NCBI RefSeq assembly: GCF_008327685.1
Contig: NZ_BDDE01000018.1
Span: 1-64,000 of the forward strand
DNA: 64,000 nt
Direction: 5' to 3'
DNA from: Actinomadura sp. K4S16
Lineage (GTDB): Bacteria > Actinomycetota > Actinomycetes > Streptosporangiales > Streptosporangiaceae
A program made the position numbers and the translations under genes. Every line of letters begins with the position of its first letter. Positions within the stretch are counted from its first letter, which is position 1. Positions 23,323 through 31,956 of this stretch are shown piece by piece. A model generated the notes under the pieces. That model saw only the letters and a program-made list of their open reading frames with translations. It was not told the origin of the DNA and searched no databases.

Positions 23323-24690
23323 ATGACGGAGCTTGCGATCAAGGGCGATCACCAGCGGGCGGTGGAGGCGCTCAGGAGGTCCTACCGGGCCATACCGGCG
23401 GGCACGCCGGTGCGGCTGGCGAAGCGGACCTCGAACCTGTTCCGGTGGCGCGACCCCTCGTCGGCGCCCGGCCTGGACGTCTCCGGATTCGACAAGGTGC
23501 TGAGCGTCGACCCGGACGAGCGGACCGCGCAGGTCCAGGGCATGACGACCTACGAGGACCTGGTCGACGCGACGCTGCCGCACGGCCTGATGCCGACGGT
23601 CGTCCCGCAGCTGAAGACGATCACGCTGGGCGGCGCGGTGACCGGGCTCGGCATCGAGTCGACCTCGTTCCGCGACGGGCTGCCGCACGAGGGCGTCCTG
23701 GAGCTGGAGGTCCTCACCGGCGACGGGCAGATCGTCACGGCCACGCGCGACAACGAGCACAAGGACCTGTTCTACGGCTTCCCGAACTCCTACGGGACGC
23801 TCGGCTACAGCCTCCGGTTGAAGATCGAGCTGCGGCCCGTTCGGCCGTACGTCCGGCTGCGGCACCTGCGGTTCACCGACGCGGCGGAGCTCGCCCGCGT
23901 GATGGGGGAGATCACCGAGTCGGGGACGTTCGAGGACGAGACCGTCGACTTCATGGACGGGACGGTCTTCAGCGCCGACGAGCAGTACATCACGCTCGGC
24001 TTCTTCGCCGACTCGGCGCCCTACACCTCCGACTACACCGGCCAGCAGATCTACTACAGGTCGATCCAGCAGCGGTCGGTCGACTTCCTGACGATCCGCG
24101 ACTACATCTGGCGCTGGGACACCGACTGGTTCTGGTGCTCGGGCGCGTTCGGCGTGCAGAACCCGGCCGTCCGGAGGCTGTGGCCCGACAAGTACAAGCG
24201 CTCCGACGTGTACCGCAAGCTCGTCGCCTACGACCGCCGGTACCACATCGTCGCGCGCGCGGAGCGGTGGCGCGGGCTGCGGCCGCGCGAGGACGTCATC
24301 CAGGACATCGAGGTGCCGGTCGAGAAACTGCCGGAGTTCCTGGAGTTCTTCCACGACAAGGTGGGCATGAGCCCGATCTGGCTCTGCCCGCTGCGCGCCA
24401 AGGAGCGGTGGCCGCTGTACCCGCTGGACGTGGGCCGCCCCTACGTGAACGCCGGTTTCTGGGGGACGGTGCGGATCCCGCCGGGCCAGATCCCCGAGTA
24501 CCACAACCGCCTCATCGAACGGAAGGTGGCCGCCCTCGACGGCCACAAGTCCCTCTACTCGACCGCCTTCTACGGCCGGGACGAGTTCTGGCGGTACTAC
24601 GACGGGGAGACCTACCGGCGGCTCAAGGGGTCCTACGACCCCGACGGGAGGTTGCTGGACCTCTATGACAAGTGCGTGCGCGGACGCTGA
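23323..24690 (+). CDS. tmsA: FAD-dependent reductase for 10-methyl fatty acid synthesis (TmsA/BfaA-like)
   Basis: A 455-residue FAD_binding_4-type oxidoreductase. The FAD domain covers residues about 20-200, with VQGMTTYEDLVDATLPHGLMP and the TLGGAVTGLGIESTSFRDGL loop near residues 103-122. The C-terminal half is rich in aromatic residues. The same domain pattern and pairing with a CFA-like methyltransferase identify the TmsA/BfaA enzymes that reduce a 10-methylene to a 10-methyl fatty acyl chain. It is followed 84 bp later by the methyltransferase. The ATG at 23323 has a strong ribosome site. Without biochemical data the assignment rests on the gene pair. Confidence 0.8.
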   Translation: MTELAIKGDHQRAVEALRRSYRAIPAGTPVRLAKRTSNLFRWRDPSSAPGLDVSGFDKVLSVDPDERTAQVQGMTTYEDLVDATLPHGLMPTVVPQLKTITLGGAVTGLGIESTSFRDGLPHEGVLELEVLTGDGQIVTATRDNEHKDLFYGFPNSYGTLGYSLRLKIELRPVRPYVRLRHLRFTDAAELARVMGEITESGTFEDETVDFMDGTVFSADEQYITLGFFADSAPYTSDYTGQQIYYRSIQQRSVDFLTIRDYIWRWDTDWFWCSGAFGVQNPAVRRLWPDKYKRSDVYRKLVAYDRRYHIVARAERWRGLRPREDVIQDIEVPVEKLPEFLEFFHDKVGMSPIWLCPLRAKERWPLYPLDVGRPYVNAGFWGTVRIPPGQIPEYHNRLIERKVAALDGHKSLYSTAFYGRDEFWRYYDGETYRRLKGSYDPDGRLLDLYDKCVRGR

Positions 24691-24774
24691 CCAGGCGCCC
24701 GCTTCGGGGGAGCCCCGCGCGGAGGCGGCCGACCGCCGCCGTCCGGGCCGGGGCGGAGAGACAGGAGGAGCAAG

Positions 24775-26040
24775 ATGACGCTGGCCAGGGTCTTCGAGCA
24801 GCTCGCCGGGGCTGAGGCGCCAGTGGAGTTCACGGCCTACGACGGTTCCCGTGCCGGGGTGCCCGGCGCCGACATCCGGTTCGACGTCCGCTCGCCGTAC
24901 GCGGTCTCGTACCTGCTGCACTCGCCGGGCGCGCTGGGCCTCGCCCGCGCCTACGTCACCGGCATGATCGACGTGAACGGCGACATGATCACGGCGCTGA
25001 CCACGATGCAGCAGGTGCTCGCCGACGTGTCGCCGCGCGACAAGGCGAAGATCGCCGGTTCGGTGATGCGCGATCCGCTGCTGCGGGCCGCGGCGTCGCG
25101 GCGGCTGGACCCGCCGCCGCAGGAGGCGCCGTTCAGCCGCATCCCCTCGTGGCTGCGGCACTCCAAGAGGCGGGACGCGCGGGCCATCTCCCACCACTAC
25201 GACGTGTCCAACACCTTCTACGAATGGGTGCTCGGCCCCTCCATGGCCTACACCTGCGCGTGCTATCCGCATGAGGGCGCGACGCTGGAGGAGGCCCAGT
25301 TCAACAAGCACGACCTGGTGGCCAAGAAGATCGGGCTGAAGCCGGGGATGCGGCTGCTGGACGTGGGCTGCGGCTGGGGCGGCATGGTGATGCACGCCGC
25401 GAAGGAGTACGGGGTCAAGGCGCTCGGCGTCACGCTGTCCAAGCAGCAGGCCGAGTGGGCGCAGAAGGCCATCGCCGACCGGGGCCTGTCCGACCTCGCG
25501 GAGGTCCGGCACATGGACTACCGCGACGTGACCGAGACCGGCTTCGACGCGATCAGCTCCATCGGCCTCACCGAGCACATCGGGAAGAAGAACCTGCCGG
25601 CCTACTTCTCCTTCCTCCACGGGAAGCTGAAGAAGGGCGGGCGGATGCTGAACCACACCATCACGCGCCCCGACAACACGCTGCCGTCCCGCAAGGAGAA
25701 CGGGTTCATCAACCGGTACGTGTTCCCGGACGGAGAGCTGGAGGGCCCGGGCTACGTCCAGTGCCAGATGAACGACGCCGGGTTCGAGATCCGCCACCAG
25801 GAGAACCTGCGCGAGCACTACGCGCGCACGCTCACCGGCTGGTGCGAGAACCTCGACGCCCACTGGGACGAGGCCGTCGCCGAGGTCGGCGAGGGCACGG
25901 CCCGCGTGTGGCGCGTCTACATGGCCGGCTGCGTGCTCGGCTTCAACCAGAACTGGATCCAGCTGCACCAGACGCTCGGCGTGAAGCTGGAGGACGACGG
26001 CACGAGCCACATGCCGCTGCGCCCCGACTGGGGGTCGTGA
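24775..26040 (+). CDS. tmsB: CFA-synthase-like methyltransferase (TmsB/BfaB-like)
   Basis: A 421-residue S-adenosylmethionine-dependent methyltransferase of the cyclopropane-fatty-acid-synthase family. Motifs are ISHHYDVSNTFYEWVLG (bicarbonate/lipid-binding helix, from residue about 139), the SAM loop LLDVGCGWGGM near residues 199-209, SIGLTEHIG near 262, and YVFPDGE. In the tms/bfa pathway it methylates C10 of an oleoyl chain in a phospholipid, giving the methylene intermediate for the TmsA reductase; the product is 10-methylstearic (tuberculostearic) acid. An AGGAGG site precedes the ATG. An 18-bp terminator follows. 10-methyl C18:0 is typical of Actinomadura relatives. Confidence 0.85.
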   Translation: MTLARVFEQLAGAEAPVEFTAYDGSRAGVPGADIRFDVRSPYAVSYLLHSPGALGLARAYVTGMIDVNGDMITALTTMQQVLADVSPRDKAKIAGSVMRDPLLRAAASRRLDPPPQEAPFSRIPSWLRHSKRRDARAISHHYDVSNTFYEWVLGPSMAYTCACYPHEGATLEEAQFNKHDLVAKKIGLKPGMRLLDVGCGWGGMVMHAAKEYGVKALGVTLSKQQAEWAQKAIADRGLSDLAEVRHMDYRDVTETGFDAISSIGLTEHIGKKNLPAYFSFLHGKLKKGGRMLNHTITRPDNTLPSRKENGFINRYVFPDGELEGPGYVQCQMNDAGFEIRHQENLREHYARTLTGWCENLDAHWDEAVAEVGEGTARVWRVYMAGCVLGFNQNWIQLHQTLGVKLEDDGTSHMPLRPDWGS

Positions 26041-26058
26041 CGGCGCGCAGGCCTACGC

Positions 26059-26100
26059 CGCCGACGGGCCGACCGGACGCTTCCGGTCGGCCCGTCGGCG
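26059..26100. terminator. Strong terminator between tmsB and the cupin gene
   Basis: An 18-bp perfect stem, CGCCGACGGGCCGACCGG (26059-26076) with its complement (26083-26100), around the loop ACGCTT, followed by TTT. It starts 18 nt after the tmsB stop and also lies just past the converging cupin stop, so it can act both ways. Confidence 0.9.
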
Positions 26101-26116
26101 TTTCGGGGCCCGGCGG

Positions 26117-26611
26117 TCAGCCGCGCGCCTTCTCCCAGGCCTCGCTGCTGAGGAAGTAGGTGTCGTAGAGCTCCTGGACGTCCAGCAGGCTCTCGGGCGG
26201 GACCTTCCCGTGGACGATGCGCTCCAGGTGGCGGAAGTACTCGAACCGCTCGACGCCCGGGGTGATGACGATGAGGATGTCGGCGTCGTGCCCGGGGGCG
26301 GCGGCGAAGGCGTGCGGCAGGCCGGGCGGCACGATGACGAGGTCGCCGCGTTCGGCGGTGACCACCTGCTCGCCCGATAGCAGTTGGGCGGCGCCGTCCA
26401 GCATGTAGAACATCTCGGCGGATCCGTCGTGGCGGTGCGGTCGGGCCCCGTTGGCGCCGCCGGCCAGGGTCACCCGGTGGGTGGACAGGGCGCCGCCGGT
26501 CGAGCTGCTGTCGGCCAGCAGGCGGGTGACGCTGGGGGAGAGGTCGACGACCTCGGCGTCGGCGGCACGGACGATCACAGATTCGTCGAAGTCCGGTGAG
26601 ATCAGTGACAT
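26117..26611 (-). CDS. Cupin-domain protein
   Basis: A 164-residue single cupin. Motif 1 is PHRHDGSAEMFYMLDG (metal-binding His, His, Glu) and motif 2 is PPGLPHAFAA with the third histidine. The C-terminal 50 residues are helical. Such proteins range from dioxygenases and isomerases to small-molecule sensors, and the function here is not predictable. It follows the DUF4267 gene by 30 bp on the same strand, so the two likely form an operon controlled by the divergent TetR regulator. Confidence 0.88.
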   Translation of the reverse strand: MSLISPDFDESVIVRAADAEVVDLSPSVTRLLADSSSTGGALSTHRVTLAGGANGARPHRHDGSAEMFYMLDGAAQLLSGEQVVTAERGDLVIVPPGLPHAFAAAPGHDADILIVITPGVERFEYFRHLERIVHGKVPPESLLDVQELYDTYFLSSEAWEKARG

Positions 26612-26641
26612 GCGGTGGGCTCCTTGTCCGGAACGGAACGG

Positions 26642-27013
26642 TCAGACGGCGAAGAGGAGGGCCGCGCTCACCAGCACGGCCGCGGCGGTGGCGAAGTGGA
26701 CGCCGAAGGCGGTGGCCTTCGGGCCGCCGTAGCGCAGCACGATGAGGGTGTCGCCGAGCGGCGCGAGTGCCACGGTCAGCATGTACCAGCCCGCGGCGTG
26801 CGCGCCCGCGAAAGCGATCAAGGCGAGGCCGAGGACGCCGAAGGTCAGGTCGCGCAGCCCCTTGATCTCCAGGTAGGCGCGGTCGCCGTCCGGCTTGGCG
26901 GGGACCCCGTAGCCGGCGGCCGACGCCACGGGGGCCGTGAGGAATCGCAGGCCGATCAGGACGCAGAACAGGGCGAGCACGACGGCCAGGCCATAGGCGA
27001 TGGGGGTGAGCAT
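26642..27013 (-). CDS. DUF4267 small membrane protein
   Basis: A 123-residue protein with four hydrophobic segments (about residues 5-27, 55-75, 78-97 and 103-122). It has the DUF4267 pattern GYGVPAKPDGDRAYLEIKGLRDL in its first loop. Family function unknown. It is the first gene of a minus-strand pair with the cupin and is divergent from a TetR gene. The intervening 89 bp carry two clean palindromes, suggesting tight regulation. Confidence 0.85.
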   Translation of the reverse strand: MLTPIAYGLAVVLALFCVLIGLRFLTAPVASAAGYGVPAKPDGDRAYLEIKGLRDLTFGVLGLALIAFAGAHAAGWYMLTVALAPLGDTLIVLRYGGPKATAFGVHFATAAAVLVSAALLFAV

Positions 27014-27029
27014 GGAGGTCTCCTCATTG

Positions 27030-27042
27030 CTAGCGCTGCTAG
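27030..27042. promoter_or_regulatory. TetR-type operator 1
   Basis: CTAGC-GCT-GCTAG palindrome, 17 bp upstream of the DUF4267 start. It shares the CTAGC/GCTAG half-sites with operator 2, exactly 50 bp away. A further GCTAG half-site occurs at 27056-27060. Confidence 0.65.
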
Positions 27043-27078
27043 GAACGAGATCGACGCTAGCAGAGCATGAGCAGAATA

Positions 27079-27093
27079 TCTAGCAGTGCTAGA
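27079..27093. promoter_or_regulatory. TetR-type operator 2
   Basis: TCTAGCAGTGCTAGA is a 15-nt perfect palindrome ending 9 nt before the TetR start at 27103. Same half-site as operator 1. It would allow autoregulation of the TetR gene and control of the divergent DUF4267-cupin unit. Confidence 0.7.
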
Positions 27094-27102
27094 GTCGCGG
27101 TC

Positions 27103-27675
27103 ATGTCGATCCAGGGCCGCAAGGAGCGCGAGCGCGCGGAACGCGAGAAGCTGATCATCACGGCGGCGCGGGAGCTCGCCGAGAGCGAGGGGTGGGACGC
27201 GGTGACGACGCGGCGGCTCGCCGCGGAGATCGAGTACAGCCAGCCCGTCCTCTACAGCCACTTCAAGGGCAAGGGCGCCATCATGGCGGCGGTCGCGGTC
27301 GAGGGCTGCGCCGAGCTCGCGGTCGAGCTGCGGCAGGCGCGCACCGCGGCCCGCGAGCCCGCCGAGGCGCTGGCCAACGTCGCGGCGGCCTACACGGACT
27401 TCGCGGAGCGCAGGCCCGCCCTCTACGACGTGATGTTCGTCAGGTCCGTCGACCTGCCGTTCGCGACCCCCGAGGCCCCGGCGCCGCTCCAGGAGGCCTT
27501 CGGCGAGCTGCGCGAGACCGTCCGGCCGTTCGCGGGCGAGGACGACGTGGACGTCCTCACCGAGACTTTCTGGAGCGGCCTGCACGGCCTCCTCACCCTG
27601 ATGCGCGACGGGCGCATGCACCGCGAGCACCACGACAAGCGCATGGCCGTCCTGCTCCGCCGCTTCTCCGCCTGA
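27103..27675 (+). CDS. TetR-family transcriptional regulator
   Basis: A 190-residue regulator. The DNA-binding domain reads EKLIITAARELAESEGWDAVTTRRLAAEIEYSQPVLYSHFKGKG in segments, followed by an all-helical ligand domain (TetR_C, WHG-type, near FWSGLHGLLTLMRDGRM). The ATG at 27103 fits the family N-terminus; an ATG at 27067 would overlap operator 2. It is divergent from DUF4267-cupin, with matched palindromes between. Confidence 0.9.
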   Translation: MSIQGRKERERAEREKLIITAARELAESEGWDAVTTRRLAAEIEYSQPVLYSHFKGKGAIMAAVAVEGCAELAVELRQARTAAREPAEALANVAAAYTDFAERRPALYDVMFVRSVDLPFATPEAPAPLQEAFGELRETVRPFAGEDDVDVLTETFWSGLHGLLTLMRDGRMHREHHDKRMAVLLRRFSA

Positions 27676-27706
27676 CCTCGCCCGCCGCTGCCGGAGGCCG
27701 GACCGG

Positions 27707-29194
27707 TCAGCCGGCGGCGTGGCCCGCGCTGGCGGCCTTGATGAGGCCGTCGGGCGTGAAGGCGACCGTCACCTGGCCGCCCTGCGGGGCGATGCCCTCG
27801 ACGACCTCCTCGGACTCCCTGATCCGGCACCCGTGGTGGGCGAGGAAGCCGCGGACGACGCGGCGCTGCTCGGTGGGGAAGATCTCGGCGGCGGCCATCA
27901 GGAGGCGCGTCGCCGAGAGCGGGTCGAACTCGGCCGCGGGCAGGGACGGGTCGTCGAGGTGGAAGTAGAACGAGCCCTGCCCGTCGTTCACGCGGCAGCT
28001 CCGCACGCCGTTGCCGCCGAGCAGCGCGGCGGCGGCGATGACCATGGTGGTCGCCGCCTGGTGCGGGTCGGGGAAGTCGCACAGGTCCAGGCGTCCCGCC
28101 GACAGCTCGGGGACGGCATGGCGCTCGCCGTACTCGCGGACGGCGGCCAGCGGGACGATGGCGGCCACGTCGTTCTCGTAGTTCGGATTGGCCCACGCCC
28201 ACAGCCACGTGTCGCTCACGTGCGAGAAGCTGCCGAGGAACGTCACGCCGTGGAAGGTGCGTCCGCCCGAGGTGAGGGTGCGCGCGTCGAGGTCGAAGGC
28301 GATGTCGCCGTCCCCGACGGCGGCGTTGAGGACGTCCTGCCGCTGGATCGCCGCGGCCGAGCCCGCGGCGGCGAACGCCTCGAACTCCGGGCTGTAGCAG
28401 CTGAGCCCGCTCACGAACTCCGACCAGAACCGGGCACTGCGCTCGTCGCCGCGGCCGCGGTAGATGTCGCCGAGCCTGCGGGCGGCGTGCTCGACGCCGG
28501 CCTCCTGCACCGATCTGCGGAACCAGCCGATGGCGGCGTCCTCATCCCCCGCCTTCTGGAAGTGGTCGCCGAGGCAGAAGGCCGCCTTGTGGTACCCGAG
28601 ATCGGCGGACTGCCGCCACGCCTGGAGCTGCCCGGCGGCATCGCCCCTGTCCTGCCGCACGAACCCCAGGTTGAACGCGGCGCCGCCGTTGCCGCGCTCG
28701 GCGGCGCGGATGTACCAGGCCTCCGCCGCCTCGAGGTCGCCCTTCCCGTCGTCGTCGTACAGCCGGCCGAGGTTGTACGCGGCCTTGTCCTCGCCGAGCT
28801 CCCAGGCCCGGCGGAAGAAGTCCATGGCCTCGGCGACGTCGCCCTTCTTCTCCAGCAGGACGCCCAGGTTCAGCGCGCCGCCGGAGAAGCCGCCCTCGGC
28901 CGCCTGCCGGTACCAGCGCTCGGCGGCCTCCAGATCGCCGTCCCGCTCCGCGCCGTAGCCGAGCTCGAAGGCGCTCTCGGGGAGCCCCGCCTCGGCGGCC
29001 CGCCGCCACCACGCCACCGCCTCGCGGTCGGCGCCGAGTTGCGCCGCGATGCCGCCGAGTTCGTGGGCGCCGCCGGGATGCCCCGCTTCGAACGCCTGCT
29101 TCAGCAGCTTCTCGGCCTCCGCGAGGTTCCCGTCGCGCCGGGCCTCCACGCCGCGCTCGTACGGTTCGACTGATCCGGCCGGGTACCCGGTCAT
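27707..29194 (-). CDS. Sel1/TPR-repeat protein with a DUF6882-like C-terminal domain
   Basis: A 495-residue protein. Residues about 10-265 hold seven or so Sel1-like tetratricopeptide units of the form A-x-x-L-G-x-x-x-x-x-x-G-D, such as GALNLGVLLEKKGDVAEAMDFF and AAYNLGRLYDDDGKGDLEAA. Residues about 285-495 form a globular domain with SDTWLWAWANPNYEND, typical of DUF6882 proteins. The repeats suggest protein-protein contacts; the second domain has no known activity. The ATG at 29194 follows GGAGGAGG. It stands alone, convergent with the TetR gene and divergent from a GMC oxidoreductase. Confidence 0.82.
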   Translation of the reverse strand: MTGYPAGSVEPYERGVEARRDGNLAEAEKLLKQAFEAGHPGGAHELGGIAAQLGADREAVAWWRRAAEAGLPESAFELGYGAERDGDLEAAERWYRQAAEGGFSGGALNLGVLLEKKGDVAEAMDFFRRAWELGEDKAAYNLGRLYDDDGKGDLEAAEAWYIRAAERGNGGAAFNLGFVRQDRGDAAGQLQAWRQSADLGYHKAAFCLGDHFQKAGDEDAAIGWFRRSVQEAGVEHAARRLGDIYRGRGDERSARFWSEFVSGLSCYSPEFEAFAAAGSAAAIQRQDVLNAAVGDGDIAFDLDARTLTSGGRTFHGVTFLGSFSHVSDTWLWAWANPNYENDVAAIVPLAAVREYGERHAVPELSAGRLDLCDFPDPHQAATTMVIAAAALLGGNGVRSCRVNDGQGSFYFHLDDPSLPAAEFDPLSATRLLMAAAEIFPTEQRRVVRGFLAHHGCRIRESEEVVEGIAPQGGQVTVAFTPDGLIKAASAGHAAG

Positions 29195-29375
29195 CGCACG
29201 CCTCCTCCGAGTGATCAAAGGTCCACGGGATCGACGCCGTCCGCCCGATCCGGGTTCCATCGGCGCGCCGACTTCCGAAACCGCTCCGCGACGCATGGAC
29301 GGGCGGGCCGCGCGGTGGTAAGCCCTGGGGAAAGAACCGGGCCGGTGCCGCGGCCCGTGGAGAGCGGGAGCCCTC

Positions 29376-30932
29376 ATGGAACACGACTACGTCATCGTCG
29401 GCGCCGGGTCCGCGGGCTGCGCTCTGGCCGCGCGGCTGTCCGAGGACGCCTCCGTCACGGTCGCGCTGCTGGAGGCGGGCGGCCCGGACGACAAGGGCGA
29501 GATCCACATCCCGGCGGCGTTCCCGAAGCTCTTCAAGACCGAGTACGACTGGGACTTCAGCACCGCTCGGCAGCCCGGGCTGGACGGGCGCGAGCTGTAC
29601 TGGCCGCGGGGGAGGATGCTCGGCGGGTCGTCCTCGCTGAACGCGATGATGTGGGTGCGCGGCCACTACGACGACTACGACGACTGGGACGTCCCCGGCT
29701 GGTCGTACGAGGACGTCGTCCCGTACTTCAAGCGGGTCGAGGGACGCGTCGGCAGCAACAAGGGCGACGTCTACGGGACGTCCGGTCCCGTCACGATCTC
29801 CGAGCAGCGCAGCCCGAACGAGGCGACGCGGGCGTTCCTGGAGGCGTGCGCCGCCGCCGGCCTGACCAGGCTGCCCGAGCTGAACGGCCCCTCCAACGAG
29901 GGGTTCGCGCTCACGCCGGTCAGCCAGCGGCGCGGCAGGCGGTGCAGCGCGGCCGACGCCTACCTGCGCCCGGCCCGCAAACGCCCCAACCTGACCGTCA
30001 TGACCGGCGCGCAGGTGTCGAAGATCTTGATCGAGGACGGCCGCGCGACCGGCGTGGAGTACGGCGGCGGACGCGTCACGGCCCGCCGCGAGGTCGTCCT
30101 GGCCGCGGGCGCGGTCGGGTCGCCGCATCTGCTGATGCTGTCCGGCGTCGGTGACCCCGACCACCTGCGGAGCGCCGGAGTGGAGCCGGTCGTGGAGTCT
30201 CCCGAGGTCGGGCGCCACCTCCAGGACCACCTGTCGGCCGGCGTCGTCCGGCACTGCCCCAGGAAGGTCACGCTCGCCGGGGCGGAGTCGGTGCCGAACA
30301 TCGCCCGCTACCTGCTCGCGCGGCGCGGACCCTTCACCTCCAACGTGGGCGAGGCGGTCGTCTTCACCAAGAGCGCCCCGTCCCTGCACGCCCCCGACCT
30401 CGAACTGATCTTCGCGCCGGCCCCGTACGTCGCGCACGGGCTCACCCCGCCGACCGAGCACGGCGTGACGGTCGGCGTCGTGCTGCTCCAGCCGGAGTCG
30501 TCCGGACGCATCACGCTCGCCTCCGCCGACCCGGCCGCGCCGCCGGTGATCGACCCCGGCTACCTGTCCGGGGAGAGCGACCTGCGCAGGCTGATGCACG
30601 GCATCCGCCACGCGGAGGAGCTGATGGCCGGAGACGCGCTGAAGCCGTACGTCGGCGACGTCATGGACCCCTACGTGGGGGCGGACGACGACGAGGCGCT
30701 GGCCGCCTACGTCCGGGGCCACTCCGAGACGCTCTACCACCCCACCGGCACGTGCCGGATGGGCACCGGCGAGGACTCCGTCGTCGACCCGGACCTGCGC
30801 GTCCGCGGCGTCGAGGGGCTCCGCGTCGCGGACGTGTCGGTCCTGCCGCAGATCACCAGGGGCCACACCAACGCCCCCGCGATCATGATCGGCGAGAAGG
30901 CGGCCGACCTGATCAGGACGCCAGCCAGCTGA
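29376..30932 (+). CDS. GMC oxidoreductase (choline dehydrogenase-like)
   Basis: A 518-residue FAD enzyme. The dinucleotide loop VGAGSAGCALAARL is at residues 8-21, GMC signature 1 is GRMLGGSSSLNAMMWVRG, signature 2 is GAVGSPHLLMLSGVG, and the catalytic histidine region is YHPTGTCRMG with the second residue in GHTNAPAIMIGEKAADLI. It oxidises an alcohol to an aldehyde; choline, alkanol or terpene alcohol substrates are all found in the family. It ends 20 bp inside the convergent hydrolase gene. No betaine-aldehyde dehydrogenase or BetI neighbour, so a role in betaine synthesis is not supported. Confidence 0.9.
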   Translation: MEHDYVIVGAGSAGCALAARLSEDASVTVALLEAGGPDDKGEIHIPAAFPKLFKTEYDWDFSTARQPGLDGRELYWPRGRMLGGSSSLNAMMWVRGHYDDYDDWDVPGWSYEDVVPYFKRVEGRVGSNKGDVYGTSGPVTISEQRSPNEATRAFLEACAAAGLTRLPELNGPSNEGFALTPVSQRRGRRCSAADAYLRPARKRPNLTVMTGAQVSKILIEDGRATGVEYGGGRVTARREVVLAAGAVGSPHLLMLSGVGDPDHLRSAGVEPVVESPEVGRHLQDHLSAGVVRHCPRKVTLAGAESVPNIARYLLARRGPFTSNVGEAVVFTKSAPSLHAPDLELIFAPAPYVAHGLTPPTEHGVTVGVVLLQPESSGRITLASADPAAPPVIDPGYLSGESDLRRLMHGIRHAEELMAGDALKPYVGDVMDPYVGADDDEALAAYVRGHSETLYHPTGTCRMGTGEDSVVDPDLRVRGVEGLRVADVSVLPQITRGHTNAPAIMIGEKAADLIRTPAS

Positions 30933-31794
30933 GGACGTGCCCGTTCACCTCGGCGGGGCGGTCGAGCTGGAGGAAGTGGCCGGCCGCGGGGATCCGCTCC
31001 GCCCGCGAGCCCGGCGGGAGGGCCGCCAGGACGGCGTCGAGGTCGACCGCGTCCGCGCCGAGGCAGCCGTCCTCGGCGCCGTGCAGGTAGAGGACGGGGC
31101 GCTCGCCGGTGAGGGTCGTCGCCTCCTGCTCGGCCGCGTACCGCTCGACGTGCCGGGACGGGTCGAGCATCGCGCGGTAGTACCCGATCGCCGCCGCGGC
31201 GTTGGCGGGCGCGCCAAGGCACTCCATGACGCGGTCGACGTCCCCGGACCGGTCGCGGCCGTCGTCCGGCGACCAGTCGCGCCACAGCCCCTCGACGAAC
31301 GCGCGGCCGAAGGCGAGCTCGGCCAGCGGCGTCTGGAAGACGAAGATGTAGAAGGAGCGCTTGAGCTGCTCGTAGTCGAAGAACGCGGTCGTCATCACCG
31401 AGAGGGGCGGGACGGACATGGCGACCGCCTTGCGCCACCGCTCCGGGGCGGCGGCGGCCGCGCCGTAGGCGGCGAAGGCGCCCCAGTCGTGGCCGACGAG
31501 CACCGCGTCGGAGCCGCCGCCGAGCGCCTCGTGCAGGGCGACGGCGTCGGCGGCGAGGGCGCCGCTCTGGTACGCGCCGTCCTCGGGGACGGACGTGGGG
31601 GCGTAGCCGCGCATGAAGGGGGCCACGGCGCGGTATCCGGCGGCGGCCAGCTCCGGCATGAGGTGCCGCCAGGTGTGCGGGGAGTCGGGGAAGCCGTGCA
31701 GCAGCAGCGCCAGGGGCCCGTCGTCGGGGCCGGCGGTGAGATAGCCGAAGTCGAGCCCGTTCGCGCTGACAGATCCGGTCGTGATGTCGCCCAT
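30913..31794 (-). CDS. Alpha/beta hydrolase, epoxide-hydrolase-like
   Basis: A 293-residue hydrolase. The oxyanion motif is LLLHGFPDSPHTWRH, the nucleophile elbow is VLVGHDWGAFAAYG with aspartate as likely nucleophile, and the late histidine is in AAGHFLQLDRP. GHDWG with an Asp nucleophile points to epoxide hydrolase or haloalkane dehalogenase chemistry rather than esterase. The start at 31794 fits the family. Its 3' end overlaps the GMC gene by 20 bp in convergent orientation. Confidence 0.87.
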   Translation of the reverse strand: MGDITTGSVSANGLDFGYLTAGPDDGPLALLLHGFPDSPHTWRHLMPELAAAGYRAVAPFMRGYAPTSVPEDGAYQSGALAADAVALHEALGGGSDAVLVGHDWGAFAAYGAAAAAPERWRKAVAMSVPPLSVMTTAFFDYEQLKRSFYIFVFQTPLAELAFGRAFVEGLWRDWSPDDGRDRSGDVDRVMECLGAPANAAAAIGYYRAMLDPSRHVERYAAEQEATTLTGERPVLYLHGAEDGCLGADAVDLDAVLAALPPGSRAERIPAAGHFLQLDRPAEVNGHVLSWLAS

Positions 31795-31956
31795 GTCCGC
31801 CTCCTCGGTTCGCGGCGAACGGTACCCGCGGCTTCGCGACCGACGGTCGCCGGGGGTGTCTCTCTTCGGATATCGAGGTATCACCACGTATTTACAGCGG
31901 AATCCGTAGTCCCGTAGCATCTGCGCAACTGGATCGATCGCATCGAGGGAAACGTG

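Noticed and set aside
23272..26010. A 912-codon minus-strand frame opposite the tms genes
   Set aside because: Valine/leucine/arginine-rich antisense shadow with no domain; the plus-strand genes have clear motifs and ribosome sites.
29376..30932. Choline dehydrogenase (betA) in a betaine operon
   Set aside because: GMC family features are clear but no betaine aldehyde dehydrogenase, BetI or choline transporter gene is adjacent, so a specific name is not supported.
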